Shown piece after piece: positions 14,752 through 22,590 of a stretch of 24,250 nucleotides of DNA. The notes below the pieces were generated by a model, which made no database searches, was not told the DNA's origin, and saw only the letters and a program-made list of their open reading frames with translations. Numbering within the stretch: the first letter of the stretch is position 1; every line of letters begins with the position of its first letter. A program made the translations under genes and the position numbers. Source of the DNA: a virus; the IMG/VR virus record IMGVR_UViG_3300038701_002620, positions 1 through 24,250 of that record; one strand, 5' to 3'.

Positions 14752-15489
14752 CTACTCTTGCTCTTCCGGCACTGCGTCCAGAACAACTAGCCCCGTTAGC
14801 GACGCCATCACCCAAGCGCTTGCATTGATCGGCTTGCCTGGGTTGCCACTGTGCAAGCGGTTGTTGCTTGATCGGTAGTGCTTGCCGTTTCGCTCGTACA
14901 GCCATTCTGAGCCGCCGGAGTTTTGGCCCCATGTCGCCCAGGTGTGGATCACTTCGACGCCGGACTCAGGATCTTCAGGATCGGATAGCTCGGTGTACGT
15001 TCGGTTAGGGAATGTTGCTGGCACTTCGTCGGTCAAGTCATCGATCTCGAAGTACACAACCAAGTCTTCAGCGTCGCCACCAGTCATCACAAGCACTTGT
15101 CCATACGCAGCCTCCAGCCATTCAGCACGTTGTACTTTTCCGATGCTGGCAATTTCGAATGGCCCGCTGCCAACAGAGACATCGCCACCTTCGCGAGCGA
15201 TCGCATCGCAGATTTGAAATAGCGGGTTTGGGTCACCCGGCTGAAGCGGCAGCAGTGCAATCGCATCTGCTTTGGTCATCCGTGGCTCACCGAACGCATA
15301 GCCGAACCAGCGAGTTACTGGACCGCGTAGCGTCAGGTCTGGATCATCCGACTCGGCGGCAAGTGCTCCCGCCAACCAAGCGTTTAGGCCGGTGGTTGAA
15401 CTAAGTGGACTGCCTGGAACATCTGCTTTCGGCAGAGTTGGGTCGATCAGTTCATCGACAAGCCCGGTGATAGCATAGAAGGTGGTCAC
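14752..15489 (-). CDS. Hypothetical protein between fibre genes, 245 aa
   Basis: The start is GTG 15487-15489, with AGGAG 7 nt upstream, overlapping the end of the fibre gene. It is an acidic soluble protein with many Trp/Tyr residues. The N-terminal half has a helical pattern rich in Ala/Asp; the middle (about 120-170) looks beta-rich (QVLVMTGGDAEDLVVYFEI); the C-terminal third (VIHTWATWGQNSGGSEWLYERNGKHYRSSNN) resembles short beta-repeat segments of fibre-tip domains. Its position between the large fibre and a repeat-bearing fibre-type protein suggests a receptor-binding or fibre-assembly component. I do not recognise the family. Confidence 0.75.
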   Translation of the reverse strand: MTTFYAITGLVDELIDPTLPKADVPGSPLSSTTGLNAWLAGALAAESDDPDLTLRGPVTRWFGYAFGEPRMTKADAIALLPLQPGDPNPLFQICDAIAREGGDVSVGSGPFEIASIGKVQRAEWLEAAYGQVLVMTGGDAEDLVVYFEIDDLTDEVPATFPNRTYTELSDPEDPESGVEVIHTWATWGQNSGGSEWLYERNGKHYRSSNNRLHSGNPGKPINASAWVMASLTGLVVLDAVPEEQE

Positions 15490-15491
15490 AA

Positions 15492-18400
15492 TTAAACTCC
15501 TGCTGATTGTGTAAATTGCTGTGCCTGGGCAAGCCGTGTACCTACAAGCGGTTGCTTGTAATCAGTTATGCGATCCACTGCGACGATACGTCCATCAATT
15601 GTGTGGTTTCGGTGGAATAGTGGGTTGGTTGGGAAGTAGCGTTTGGTTTTTGCGTTACGGAACAGCAAGCCAGACGAGCCATCGCCGAGGTAGTTGTTGT
15701 CCTCACCATTTCCGATGTAAATGCGGTTTGCAATCGTGGACTTACCGGCAGTTACAACGATGTTGCAGCTATAGTACCCGTCGCCTAGGTCTTCAATCCA
15801 AGCAGTATCTACACCTACTGAAAAAGATGACCCAAGGTTTCCGTTGCCTATGTCAAACCACTGCCCACCTTGAGTGCCTGACGTGCTGTCCGGGAACATC
15901 AAAATATGATCGCGCTCTACATCTTTAACCTCGATGCTGAGTATGTACTGCTTCCCCGAAACGGCAGGCTCGTTGCCGCTTTTGAACGTGTGGACAGTAT
16001 CTGAACTGTCTTCGTGAATTTTGTCTGCTATTCCGTCGGAATTTGCAGTTGCGTTACAAGCCGCCTTCGTCCAATAAGCATTATCAAATTCGCTGTTGTA
16101 CTCCAACAGCTCCGGTGGATCTGGGTGGAAGTCAGTTAGTGGTGTTTCGTCTTGGAAGCCGTAGGGGACTGTTGCCCCAGCCTGTGAACCTAGCTCCAGC
16201 TGCGGATTCCAAATTAAAACAGACGAGGCCTTGTTCGTCGCCGCAGCCCCCGATATCCCGGTAATGATATGCGTGTTATCGGAGTTGAGAGTCATGCTAT
16301 GCTCAACTCTTTGCCATTCGGCGGACAACTCGAAATTCGTGTCTAACAACGCCAAGGCCCCAGCCCCGGCTCCTCGTTTAAGTCGCAGGTTTATGTTCTT
16401 GCCGATGTCGGCACCCTCTCCTTTGACCCAAAACGAACCTGCATACGTTTGCGAAGCGATAGCTGCGACAGTACGCGTTATGCCTAGATCCGGATCGGTT
16501 TGGTGCAGATTGTTGACGCGGAACGCGGTGTAGTTGCCATCCGGTGCCTCAATCCCACGATCCAATGTTTGAGACTGTAACGACCAATTTTCTAGGTTCG
16601 ACTCAACCAAATTCACCGGCAACGACCAATCCCGAGTTGGCCAAGCAACTGGGTGCATGTTGACTTTGGATTCGGAAATCGTGTGCTTGTCGGTGTAAGG
16701 AGGGTAGTCGAGTGGGTTGTTGTTGCAATCCAAGCCCGAGCCGTCAGACTTAGCTGGAATTGGTGAAGCCTCTTGCCAAGTGACGTGCAGGTTTCTGAGC
16801 TGGATTGTTGAGCCTGACCCGTTTGAGCCTATGATAAGCTCATGGTTCCCTGTCACGTTCGGGACCATTGTTAATTCAACGTCTTCCCAGTCACTTGTTG
16901 TGAAAAAGTGGCTAACGTCAGTAAAATATTCACGACCAAACCTAAGGCTGTTTGTACCCGATACTCGTTTAGCTTGGCACTTGATTGTTATAGGACGACC
17001 ATTGACGAAAGGTAGTTGCTGAGAGGCAATCCAGGCCGCTGTTGTACTTGGTAGTGAACCTAGAGTCTCGAACTGAACGTCAAAATCAGTCCCACCAATA
17101 ACCGGATTTGCGTCTTGATCGAGTCGCCATGTTTTACCGAAGTTGGAGTCAACTCCAGGCACTAAAGTAGCTTCGCTGAAATCAGCATCATATAACTGGT
17201 TGCTGCTCCAACCCTTGTTCGAGTTGTAATGGAACACGTCTTGCTTCGTGCCGTAGAACGTGCTTTCAGTATGACCGGATATATCTCCATTGTTCGCTGG
17301 GTCAGCTACGTTGTGAGCAATGTCACCAGCGCCTTCGGAGCAGGGAAGCCAGTCTGTGGCTACACCGTCTACGGCGACATAAAAATCACAAAGACTGCCC
17401 TGAAAGTAATTAGCAGAGCTGGAGAGTGAACCTATGAAGCTACCAACTGTAGCAGAAGCACTTGGAGCACTGGTTCCAGTCATCGCAACGCCGTCAAGTG
17501 TCGCTGTAAGCGTGTGACCTGAAGAGTCGTACTCCCATTCGAGTACATGCCAATCAGCAGTGTCAGTAAACGTTACCGATTTCGCAGCGTAGCTCGAACC
17601 GTTGTAACATCCAATTTCCAGAACATTCGATTCAAACGTTGCTAAAAAACGATTGTCTGATGCAGACGTATGAGCAAATAGCGTGCTGGTGACTGTCTTT
17701 CCTGCTTTGAAACGAATCTGACCACTGTGGTTGTTAGCTTTTGAAAGGGCGGATAAGTCCAAAGAAATCTTGTCATCCACTCCATCAAACGTGAAGCAAT
17801 TGGCATCAACCAGCTGCATCGGCTTGTGTGCTTTGCCGGGATACTGGAGAGGCAGGCGATTGCCGTCTACGTCATAAGCAATGCACTTGGTCTTGTCGCT
17901 TTCAAGCCTTGGGATGTAGACGCCAGCAGGTATGAGTCCAGTGCCATCGTCATTCAGGTACTGGGTAGCTCCGTCAGAAAGCGTGTAGCCTTTGTTGTTC
18001 AAATAATCTACTGGCGCATCTTCATCGACGTACCTAAACGATAGGTGCGTATGCAGGTTGAGCGTAGCGTGCTGGTCACCGCGAGAGTTGAGCAAGTGGG
18101 TAGTGCTGACACTGTCCAGCTTGAAATGACCAGCAGATGGTTTGTTGGCACATGCGTCTTCTGACAGGGTTGCAAGCTGGTCATGCTCCGATTCTGAAAG
18201 CGAATCGGTGTAGAACCGAATGTCAGACATCTTGCTGCTGCTGTAATTCGCACCGACCCGGAAGAACTCTACCGCAGATGCAGAAACAGCCTCACCAAGA
18301 TCAACACTGACCAAGACAAATTCACCCACGGTGGGTGTCGCAGATTGGCGAATCGTAGCGCTCAAACCTGCGGCTGTTATCACCCCATCTACGAGCGACA

Positions 18401-18737
18401 CACTCTGGGTGCCGTTGAGTGTAATGAGACCATCAGTGTTCGATGTCACGTCGGTAGGGCATACGAAAAACGACAACGCTCGTATGGTGCCCAAGTCGCC
18501 AACTGTTGCGTAGTCATTAACTCCATCTGGGCTGACGCATTGCCCCGCTACAGCATCGCGAGCAGGGACGCCAAGGCCGGGTCGGTTGTCTTCGATGCGG
18601 CCTGAGAGACTGGCAGATTTTCCAATCAGAGCTGCTTGCGCAACCTGCGACTGAACCGCAATGCTCGGAGCGATGACAAGTGGCTCGGTAACGCGGCGTG
18701 AAAAACGACTTGTAATTGGGCGGGCTAGTCTGCTCAT
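15492..18737 (-). CDS. Large tail fibre / receptor-binding protein with jelly-roll modules, 1081 aa
   Basis: The protein starts with a basic segment (MSRLARPITSRFSRR) that may anchor it to the tail. Two LamG-like beta-sandwich modules follow: about 65-200 (SPDGVNDYATVGDLG) and about 310-470 (FTFDGVDDKISLDLS, with TATLDGVAMTGT and FQGSLCDFYV). Then come three further beta-sandwich modules of carbohydrate-binding type at about 515-660, 705-860 (with WQRVEHSMTL and VLIWNPQLELG) and 875-1035 (NSEFDNAYWTKAACN, DLGDGYYSCNIVV). Such modules typically bind surface sugars. The ATG 18735-18737 follows the previous stop by 4 bases. Sampled lines of this gene look more A+T rich (about 43-48% G+C) than the terminase (a sampled line at 62%), hinting at modular exchange. 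No chaperone domain or hydrolase site was recognised. Confidence 0.85.
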   Translation of the reverse strand: MSRLARPITSRFSRRVTEPLVIAPSIAVQSQVAQAALIGKSASLSGRIEDNRPGLGVPARDAVAGQCVSPDGVNDYATVGDLGTIRALSFFVCPTDVTSNTDGLITLNGTQSVSLVDGVITAAGLSATIRQSATPTVGEFVLVSVDLGEAVSASAVEFFRVGANYSSSKMSDIRFYTDSLSESEHDQLATLSEDACANKPSAGHFKLDSVSTTHLLNSRGDQHATLNLHTHLSFRYVDEDAPVDYLNNKGYTLSDGATQYLNDDGTGLIPAGVYIPRLESDKTKCIAYDVDGNRLPLQYPGKAHKPMQLVDANCFTFDGVDDKISLDLSALSKANNHSGQIRFKAGKTVTSTLFAHTSASDNRFLATFESNVLEIGCYNGSSYAAKSVTFTDTADWHVLEWEYDSSGHTLTATLDGVAMTGTSAPSASATVGSFIGSLSSSANYFQGSLCDFYVAVDGVATDWLPCSEGAGDIAHNVADPANNGDISGHTESTFYGTKQDVFHYNSNKGWSSNQLYDADFSEATLVPGVDSNFGKTWRLDQDANPVIGGTDFDVQFETLGSLPSTTAAWIASQQLPFVNGRPITIKCQAKRVSGTNSLRFGREYFTDVSHFFTTSDWEDVELTMVPNVTGNHELIIGSNGSGSTIQLRNLHVTWQEASPIPAKSDGSGLDCNNNPLDYPPYTDKHTISESKVNMHPVAWPTRDWSLPVNLVESNLENWSLQSQTLDRGIEAPDGNYTAFRVNNLHQTDPDLGITRTVAAIASQTYAGSFWVKGEGADIGKNINLRLKRGAGAGALALLDTNFELSAEWQRVEHSMTLNSDNTHIITGISGAAATNKASSVLIWNPQLELGSQAGATVPYGFQDETPLTDFHPDPPELLEYNSEFDNAYWTKAACNATANSDGIADKIHEDSSDTVHTFKSGNEPAVSGKQYILSIEVKDVERDHILMFPDSTSGTQGGQWFDIGNGNLGSSFSVGVDTAWIEDLGDGYYSCNIVVTAGKSTIANRIYIGNGEDNNYLGDGSSGLLFRNAKTKRYFPTNPLFHRNHTIDGRIVAVDRITDYKQPLVGTRLAQAQQFTQSAGV

Positions 18738-18741
18738 TTTC

Positions 18742-19029
18742 TTACTGATTCACTACCGCGTTAATGCTTGTGTTTGGCCCAGCGTTACGAACAATTGCAC
18801 GCACAAAGTAGTCGCCTGTGCCATTGATGAACACGTTGTCTGGCCCTCGTAAAACACCGTCCAGACCGGCTGGTGCGTACTTGCTGGGCGAGTCCGTTGG
18901 ATATGCCTCTAACGACACGCTTGCGCCATCGAAGACACTGTCACCGGCAATGATCACGTTGCATGGCCCCAGCACAGCAACGCCATCACTGGTTGAATTC
19001 GTCGTTACTGCATCAAGTAGGGTCTGCAT
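18742..19029 (-). CDS. Small beta-rich protein ahead of the fibre gene, 95 aa
   Basis: ATG 19027-19029 is chosen because GAGG lies 6 nt upstream; a TTG four codons earlier overlaps that signal. The gene overlaps the end of the PAS gene by 17 bases. The protein has repeated short strands with Asn/Gly/Asp turns (GPCNVIIAGDSVFDGASVSL, DNVFINGTGDYFVRAIV, INAVVN), suggesting a small beta structure of virion type. Its place just before the fibre gene suggests a fibre-associated or attachment role. No family is recognised. Confidence 0.75.
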   Translation of the reverse strand: MQTLLDAVTTNSTSDGVAVLGPCNVIIAGDSVFDGASVSLEAYPTDSPSKYAPAGLDGVLRGPDNVFINGTGDYFVRAIVRNAGPNTSINAVVNQ

Positions 19030-19783
19030 TGTTTTCCTCAAGGTTCAATAATTTGCCAAACACAAAGGGCTGTTCGCCGATCACAACCGGGCTTTTTCTG
19101 AATCGGCCAGTAACAAACTCTTCGCAGTGCGGGTCCATCACTGACGCACGTACGCGTTCTGTGAATTCAATGGGTGCGTTGCTGTGAATTACTTGCAAGT
19201 CGTTATCTGCGTAGCTGGCAATGTCTTCTGGCTTGTATCGCCCAAACAAGTTGATTGGCGTCCAGAAGTCATTCCGCTCAACTCTAAACTGCTTGCAGTA
19301 CGCATCGTTCAAATACCACCGACTGTTTGCAATGTCGTGTACCCAAGCTGGGTGCTTGAGTGCGTTCATGATCCCGGCGAACAATTGCCGGGCGTATGAG
19401 TTCGCTGGGTTGCGCTCGTAGTATTCCAGCTTCTGCTCTAGCTTCTCAATCTCACTCTGGCACTTGCGAATTTCATTCTTCAGCTCCAGGTTTTCTAGCC
19501 GAAGCGCTTTCACCTCGTCCATCAGCGCCGTGTAGAACTCTCGCTGCTGTGTGGCCTCTCGCTCGTAGTGGGCGGCAATAACCAACCTCTCGGCAGTTTG
19601 CCTTTCTGCTCGGTCCTCAGCTTCCTTCTGTGCCTTCTTGCTTCGCGCTGCCCACCAGGCCGCGATCAGCGGTGAGGCGATCGTGACAATCGTTCCGACA
19701 ACCCAATAGACAATTTGCCAATTGTCAGTGCTGTCACCAGCCAATTGCGGTGGAGGTGCTAGGACTACGTTAGCTTCTTGCAC
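19013..19783 (-). CDS. Membrane-anchored coiled-coil protein with a PAS domain, 256 aa
   Basis: The layout is a short N-terminus, one transmembrane segment (about 23-46, IVYWVVGTIVTIASPLIAAWW), a long coiled coil (about 50-125) and a C-terminal PAS fold (about 135-248). PAS features are HPAWVHDIANSRWYLNDAYCKQF (strand, strand, helix), NLFGRYKPEDIASYADNDLQVI (the helix before the F/D-x-x-x-P motif) and TGRFRKSPVVIGEQPFVFGKLLN (final strands). PAS domains bind small ligands or mediate protein contacts; here no kinase, cyclase or DNA-binding output domain is attached. The start is GTG 19781-19783, within the end of the upstream 70-residue gene, with no clear Shine-Dalgarno sequence. Orientation of the PAS domain (cytosol or periplasm) is not settled. 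Confidence 0.8.
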   Translation of the reverse strand: MQEANVVLAPPPQLAGDSTDNWQIVYWVVGTIVTIASPLIAAWWAARSKKAQKEAEDRAERQTAERLVIAAHYEREATQQREFYTALMDEVKALRLENLELKNEIRKCQSEIEKLEQKLEYYERNPANSYARQLFAGIMNALKHPAWVHDIANSRWYLNDAYCKQFRVERNDFWTPINLFGRYKPEDIASYADNDLQVIHSNAPIEFTERVRASVMDPHCEEFVTGRFRKSPVVIGEQPFVFGKLLNLEENNADPT

Positions 19784-19982
19784 GACGGAAAAACTTTCGT
19801 TCGCGTTCTTGCTTTTGTTCTTGGCGATCTTCCCGCCACTCTTGCCAACGGTCCTGGCGTTCTTCCTGTCGCTGCTCGCGATTCTCGCGGAACTGCTGAA
19901 AAGGCTTGCGGCAATTCGCCTGCAGGATAACCAGCATCAACAGGCAAGCAGCTGCGCCCCAAATGATCCGACTGGGGCTCAT
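19770..19982 (-). CDS. Tiny anchored protein with charged tail, 70 aa
   Basis: ATG 19980-19982 overlaps the stop of the previous gene as ATGA. The N-terminal segment SRIIWGAAACLLMLVILQANC is a hydrophobic membrane segment or signal; the remainder is extremely charged (Arg/Glu/Gln, e.g. FRENREQRQEERQDRWQEW), forming a single amphipathic helix. Cys24 ends the hydrophobic stretch, but LQANC is not a proper lipobox. A short anchored protein with a charged helix recalls spanin-like proteins, but this is weak. The alternative overlapping frame (19765-20022) has no membrane segment and a worse start context, so this frame is preferred. Confidence 0.7.
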   Translation of the reverse strand: MSPSRIIWGAAACLLMLVILQANCRKPFQQFRENREQRQEERQDRWQEWREDRQEQKQERERKFFRRARS

Positions 19983-20680
19983 CGCCTACGACCAAGGATG
20001 CCAAATCCGAGTAGTCCACCACGGCTCTGCACTGTGCGTGATGTGGTCATGCTTGACGTGGGGCAAACTCCACCAGGGCAGTCACTTGCTGCCGTAACCG
20101 TCGTTGTCCTGGACCTGGATCGCATCGCGGGCGGATGGCTACCGCCGAACGTGTCGTGGTCTGCGTCGCGTAGCATCGCAATCTGCGAAGTTGTCATGCC
20201 ATCCGTATCAATGCCGTGCATCACTCGAGCATGCTCTTCGAAGCTCATCCCGTCATAGTTCTTCCAGCGTGGCGTGTACTCAACAACAGACGGCAGGGGT
20301 GCGGGTGCAATGGTCAAACCACCGGAGCTACCACCGGAGCTAACTCCAGTGTCACTGGATTTCGCGGCTGTCTTTGGTTCGTACGTCGCGACCTTGGTCT
20401 CCAGCTCCGTGACGCGGTCCTCCAGTGCGGCCAGGCGTGCGTCGTCGAACACTTCGGCTGCTGGCGCTTCCAGGCTCGTAAACCGAGTCTCAACGTCGCT
20501 GAGCCGCTGGTCGACGCTTTGCTGCAGTTCGCCGATGGCACTGGTCAGATCACGCAGGCTGCTGTCATCTTGCTCGACGACAGGCAACGATGGCGAGTGT
20601 GCCGTCGCTGACTCGCGCTCGGGCGATGTGAATACGATAAACGCGATGGCGATTGCCGCCATGATTCCAAGAGTCTTCAA
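19979..20680 (-). CDS. Anchored coiled-coil protein with CPGGVCP motif, 233 aa
   Basis: The start is TTG 20678-20680, 10 bases after the peptidase stop, with AGGAG at good spacing; an upstream in-frame extension to 21091 would overlap the peptidase gene and is rejected. Residues 1-20 (MKTLGIMAAIAIAFIVFTSP) are a membrane anchor or signal; 40-100 form a coiled coil; 105-125 is a Ser/Gly linker. Residues about 137-185 (RWKNYDGMSFEEHARVMHGIDT, then RDADHDTFGGSH) are a compact domain with many His/Asp residues. The C-terminus has CPGGVCP at 201-207 and ends GLLGFGILGRRR. Such Cys-rich ends and terminal GRRR recall planctomycete proteins, but this is recollection, not a test. Confidence 0.75.
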   Translation of the reverse strand: MKTLGIMAAIAIAFIVFTSPERESATAHSPSLPVVEQDDSSLRDLTSAIGELQQSVDQRLSDVETRFTSLEAPAAEVFDDARLAALEDRVTELETKVATYEPKTAAKSSDTGVSSGGSSGGLTIAPAPLPSVVEYTPRWKNYDGMSFEEHARVMHGIDTDGMTTSQIAMLRDADHDTFGGSHPPAMRSRSRTTTVTAASDCPGGVCPTSSMTTSRTVQSRGGLLGFGILGRRR

Positions 20681-20690
20681 GGCTCTGCTC

Positions 20691-21602
20691 CTAATTAACG
20701 AATTGGTCTTTGTGGTCAGGCCGGGCTGACGTGACGATGTAAGTGTCGTGGTACTGGTTGCAAGAGAATGCTTGTTCCATCGTGAACAATGCATAGCCCT
20801 TTTCGCCCCAGCTTTGCCCTGGTCGGCCATAGCGTGGATCCTGACTTGGCCCCCAGCTGTTCTTGCAGTCTGGATGCACGATGTCGTAACCGCCAACGTA
20901 CTTGGCTGACTGGAACATCGTGGCGTGATTGCCCTTACCGCGACCAGTGACGACATAGCCGTTTCGCAGCCGCATGGAATTGCTTCCCACATGCCACGCG
21001 AACACAACCGGATTGCGACGTGCCAACTCACTGGCAAGACAGCGAGCAAACTCTCGATAGCCGCGAGGCGCTCGATACCATTCCCATCCACGAAATCGCT
21101 TAGCCTCGTTGTCGGCCACAGCTCGGGCAGATGATGGGACGTGGCGGTTGTTGAACGCGTTGAGGGGGATCTGATACTTGCGTCCGTTGACTTCGATCTC
21201 TAGTGGCGACACACCGCGGCGCTGTGCAACCTGAAACGCTCGGATAAGGGCAGAGCCCGCATCGCGACCGTTGTTCATTTGCATGTAGGCGTCGTTGTCG
21301 CTGAGGATCTCGTGGGGCATACCTTGGTTGCGACGGATCTGCTCAAACGCCCCCTTCAGAGCGGATGCATTGCACTTGCCCAGAGGATTCTGGTTGATCA
21401 TCGTGTGAGCAAATAGCTCGCGCTCTTGCAAGTAGAAATCGCCAGCAATTGCTTTCTTAATGTCCGAGTCGTCGAGCATTCGGGACTCTGGATACTCTGG
21501 CGACATCGCCATCAAGGCTTGCTCTTCTGGATCAGGCAAGTTCAGACCGAGAGCGACCTCAAACCCACCGTCAAGCTTCAGTAGTGTTTCGTTGGTGCTC
21601 AT
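20691..21602 (-). CDS. Papain-family (C1-like) cysteine peptidase, 303 aa
   Basis: All four elements of the papain active site are visible: Gln71 (oxyanion hole) in NQNPLGKCNAS, Cys77 six residues later exactly as in papain, His226 in GKGNHATMF and Asn248 in CKNSWG, followed by SWGEKGYALF (264-273) as in the classic NSWG...WGxxGY end of C1 enzymes. The Gly-Met-Phe type C1 helix and a helical domain (about 100-135) also fit. No signal peptide or papain-type propeptide is seen, so it should start in the cytosol or in the virion. The start overlaps the preceding stop as ATGA. Substrate and role are unknown; lysis, processing of virion or host proteins, and host takeover are all open. Confidence 0.88.
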   Translation of the reverse strand: MSTNETLLKLDGGFEVALGLNLPDPEEQALMAMSPEYPESRMLDDSDIKKAIAGDFYLQERELFAHTMINQNPLGKCNASALKGAFEQIRRNQGMPHEILSDNDAYMQMNNGRDAGSALIRAFQVAQRRGVSPLEIEVNGRKYQIPLNAFNNRHVPSSARAVADNEAKRFRGWEWYRAPRGYREFARCLASELARRNPVVFAWHVGSNSMRLRNGYVVTGRGKGNHATMFQSAKYVGGYDIVHPDCKNSWGPSQDPRYGRPGQSWGEKGYALFTMEQAFSCNQYHDTYIVTSARPDHKDQFVN

Positions 21603-22081
21603 CGGATAAAGCCCTTCAGTGCCTCAAGGTCAGTTGGCCAGCTGGCTGCTTTGACTGGCTTGTCGGATTTGTCAGTCAGTACTACGAACGGCGGAACAAC
21701 ACCTCGCGTCTGTGCGAACTGTATCAACTGCGGAACAGGCGGGTCCGTCAGATCGTCGTCGAGTGCTCGGAATCCACCAGAAAGCCCATTCGCCTCACAA
21801 AACGCAGGCATCTCTCGCAGCAGCAGGTCATGCTCGATCGGCTGCGGATTTCGCTCATGAACAAAGATCAGCGTATTACCATCGGTTGCTGGCTCGACCT
21901 GCTCCTGCTGGTCTCCCTCGCGATCGTAGGGGATGCCGTCCGGTGCAAAACGTTGGAATGCAAGCAAGGCTGCAGCACCGAGGAGCACACCAACAGCCAG
22001 CGAATGCCAGCCAGGCGAGGACTGTGGCGCGGGCGCTGCAGCCTGCTCAGTCGCGTTCAGACCAAATGGATCTCGGCTCAT
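21599..22081 (-). CDS. Membrane protein with a thioredoxin-like domain lacking CxxC, 160 aa
   Basis: A transmembrane segment (about 24-47, GWHSLAVGVLLGAAALLAFQRFA) is followed by a linker and a domain at about 68-160 with the thioredoxin order: strand NTLIFVHERN, helix, strand GGFRALDDDL, helix PVPQLIQFAQTRG, a cis-Pro-type turn VVPPFVVLTD and final helix TDLEALKGFIR. No CxxC is present where it should follow the first strand, so a redox role by the usual chemistry is unlikely. It starts at ATG 22079-22081 by an ATGA overlap. Trx folds are common in envelope scaffolds, so a structural role is conceivable. The fold is an inference from pattern. Confidence 0.75.
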   Translation of the reverse strand: MSRDPFGLNATEQAAAPAPQSSPGWHSLAVGVLLGAAALLAFQRFAPDGIPYDREGDQQEQVEPATDGNTLIFVHERNPQPIEHDLLLREMPAFCEANGLSGGFRALDDDLTDPPVPQLIQFAQTRGVVPPFVVLTDKSDKPVKAASWPTDLEALKGFIR

Positions 22082-22590
22082 TTTGCGACCTCCGATTTCT
22101 CGGACTGGGCGGCCAACTTTTTCAGTTCAGCAAGCTTTGTTTCCGCCGTCGCGAAATCACTCTCAGCCACAGCTGCAGTCAATTCGCTAATCGCCTCTGG
22201 CCCGCGGACCATCGGCTCGAGCTTCGCGCGTGCGGCGACATCGTTGGTTGCGATCGCCTGGATTAGGTCGCGTTGGACTTTGTCAGGACTAGATACCTTC
22301 ACGGCAGGCGCGCTGGCGGTAGTGCTGCCCTGGATTTGATTCCAAACCCACTCGCCAACGTTCAGCACCCACAAACCAACTCCAGCGAGCAGTGCGATGC
22401 CGAGTTCGATTACCGGCCAGAGCAAAGCCAATCCCGTGACTGGGTTTGCAACCTCGCCCTCGGCGGGATCTGGCGTCGAATAGGCCAGTGCTGCATCCTG
22501 CAGCGTTGGCGAAAACAGCCAACGCAATGCCAGAAACAGAACGGCTCCACCAACAGCCACTTGAATTCGCTTGTTGTTCTTCCAATCCAT
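22078..22590 (-). CDS. Membrane protein with two hydrophobic segments, 170 aa
   Basis: Two membrane segments (about 9-27, IQVAVGGAVLFLALRWLF; 52-82, VTGLALLWPVIELGIALLAGVGLWVLNV) are followed by an Ala/Glu/Lys helical tail (about 100-170) that probably lies in the cytosol. The start is ATG 22588-22590, overlapping the KilA-N gene stop; a GTG one codon earlier also exists. A two-TM protein with a charged C-terminal domain can be a holin, but the tail is longer than usual and the family is not recognised. Its stop overlaps the next start as ATGA. Confidence 0.75.
   Translation of the reverse strand: MDWKNNKRIQVAVGGAVLFLALRWLFSPTLQDAALAYSTPDPAEGEVANPVTGLALLWPVIELGIALLAGVGLWVLNVGEWVWNQIQGSTTASAPAVKVSSPDKVQRDLIQAIATNDVAARAKLEPMVRGPEAISELTAAVAESDFATAETKLAELKKLAAQSEKSEVAK

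Noticed and set aside
14612-14932. 106-residue minus-strand frame overlapping the 245-residue gene
   Set aside because: It is a shadow with Arg/Gln-rich sequence; the 47-residue hydrophobic frame with start right after the stop explains the same stretch better.
19909-19914. Lipobox in the 70-residue protein (LQANC)
   Set aside because: The residues before Cys do not match the usual L-(A/S/T)-(G/A/S)-C, so lipoprotein processing and a spanin call are not supported.
19765-20022. 85-residue frame overlapping the tiny anchored protein
   Set aside because: It overlaps the upstream gene by more than 40 bases, lacks a membrane segment and its sequence is Arg/Pro/Thr low complexity; the 70-residue frame has an ATGA-coupled start.
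20681-21091. In-frame upstream extension of the 233-residue anchored protein to ATG 21091
   Set aside because: It would lie inside the papain-like gene in another frame, its sequence has no compositional sense, and the TTG at 20680 has an AGGAG ribosome binding site and begins a proper membrane anchor.
21584-22339. 251-residue plus-strand open frame
   Set aside because: It is antisense to three coupled minus-strand genes, with Ser/Arg/Cys-rich shadow composition. The other long plus-strand frames (for example 1543-2142 and 19722-20258) are likewise antisense shadows.
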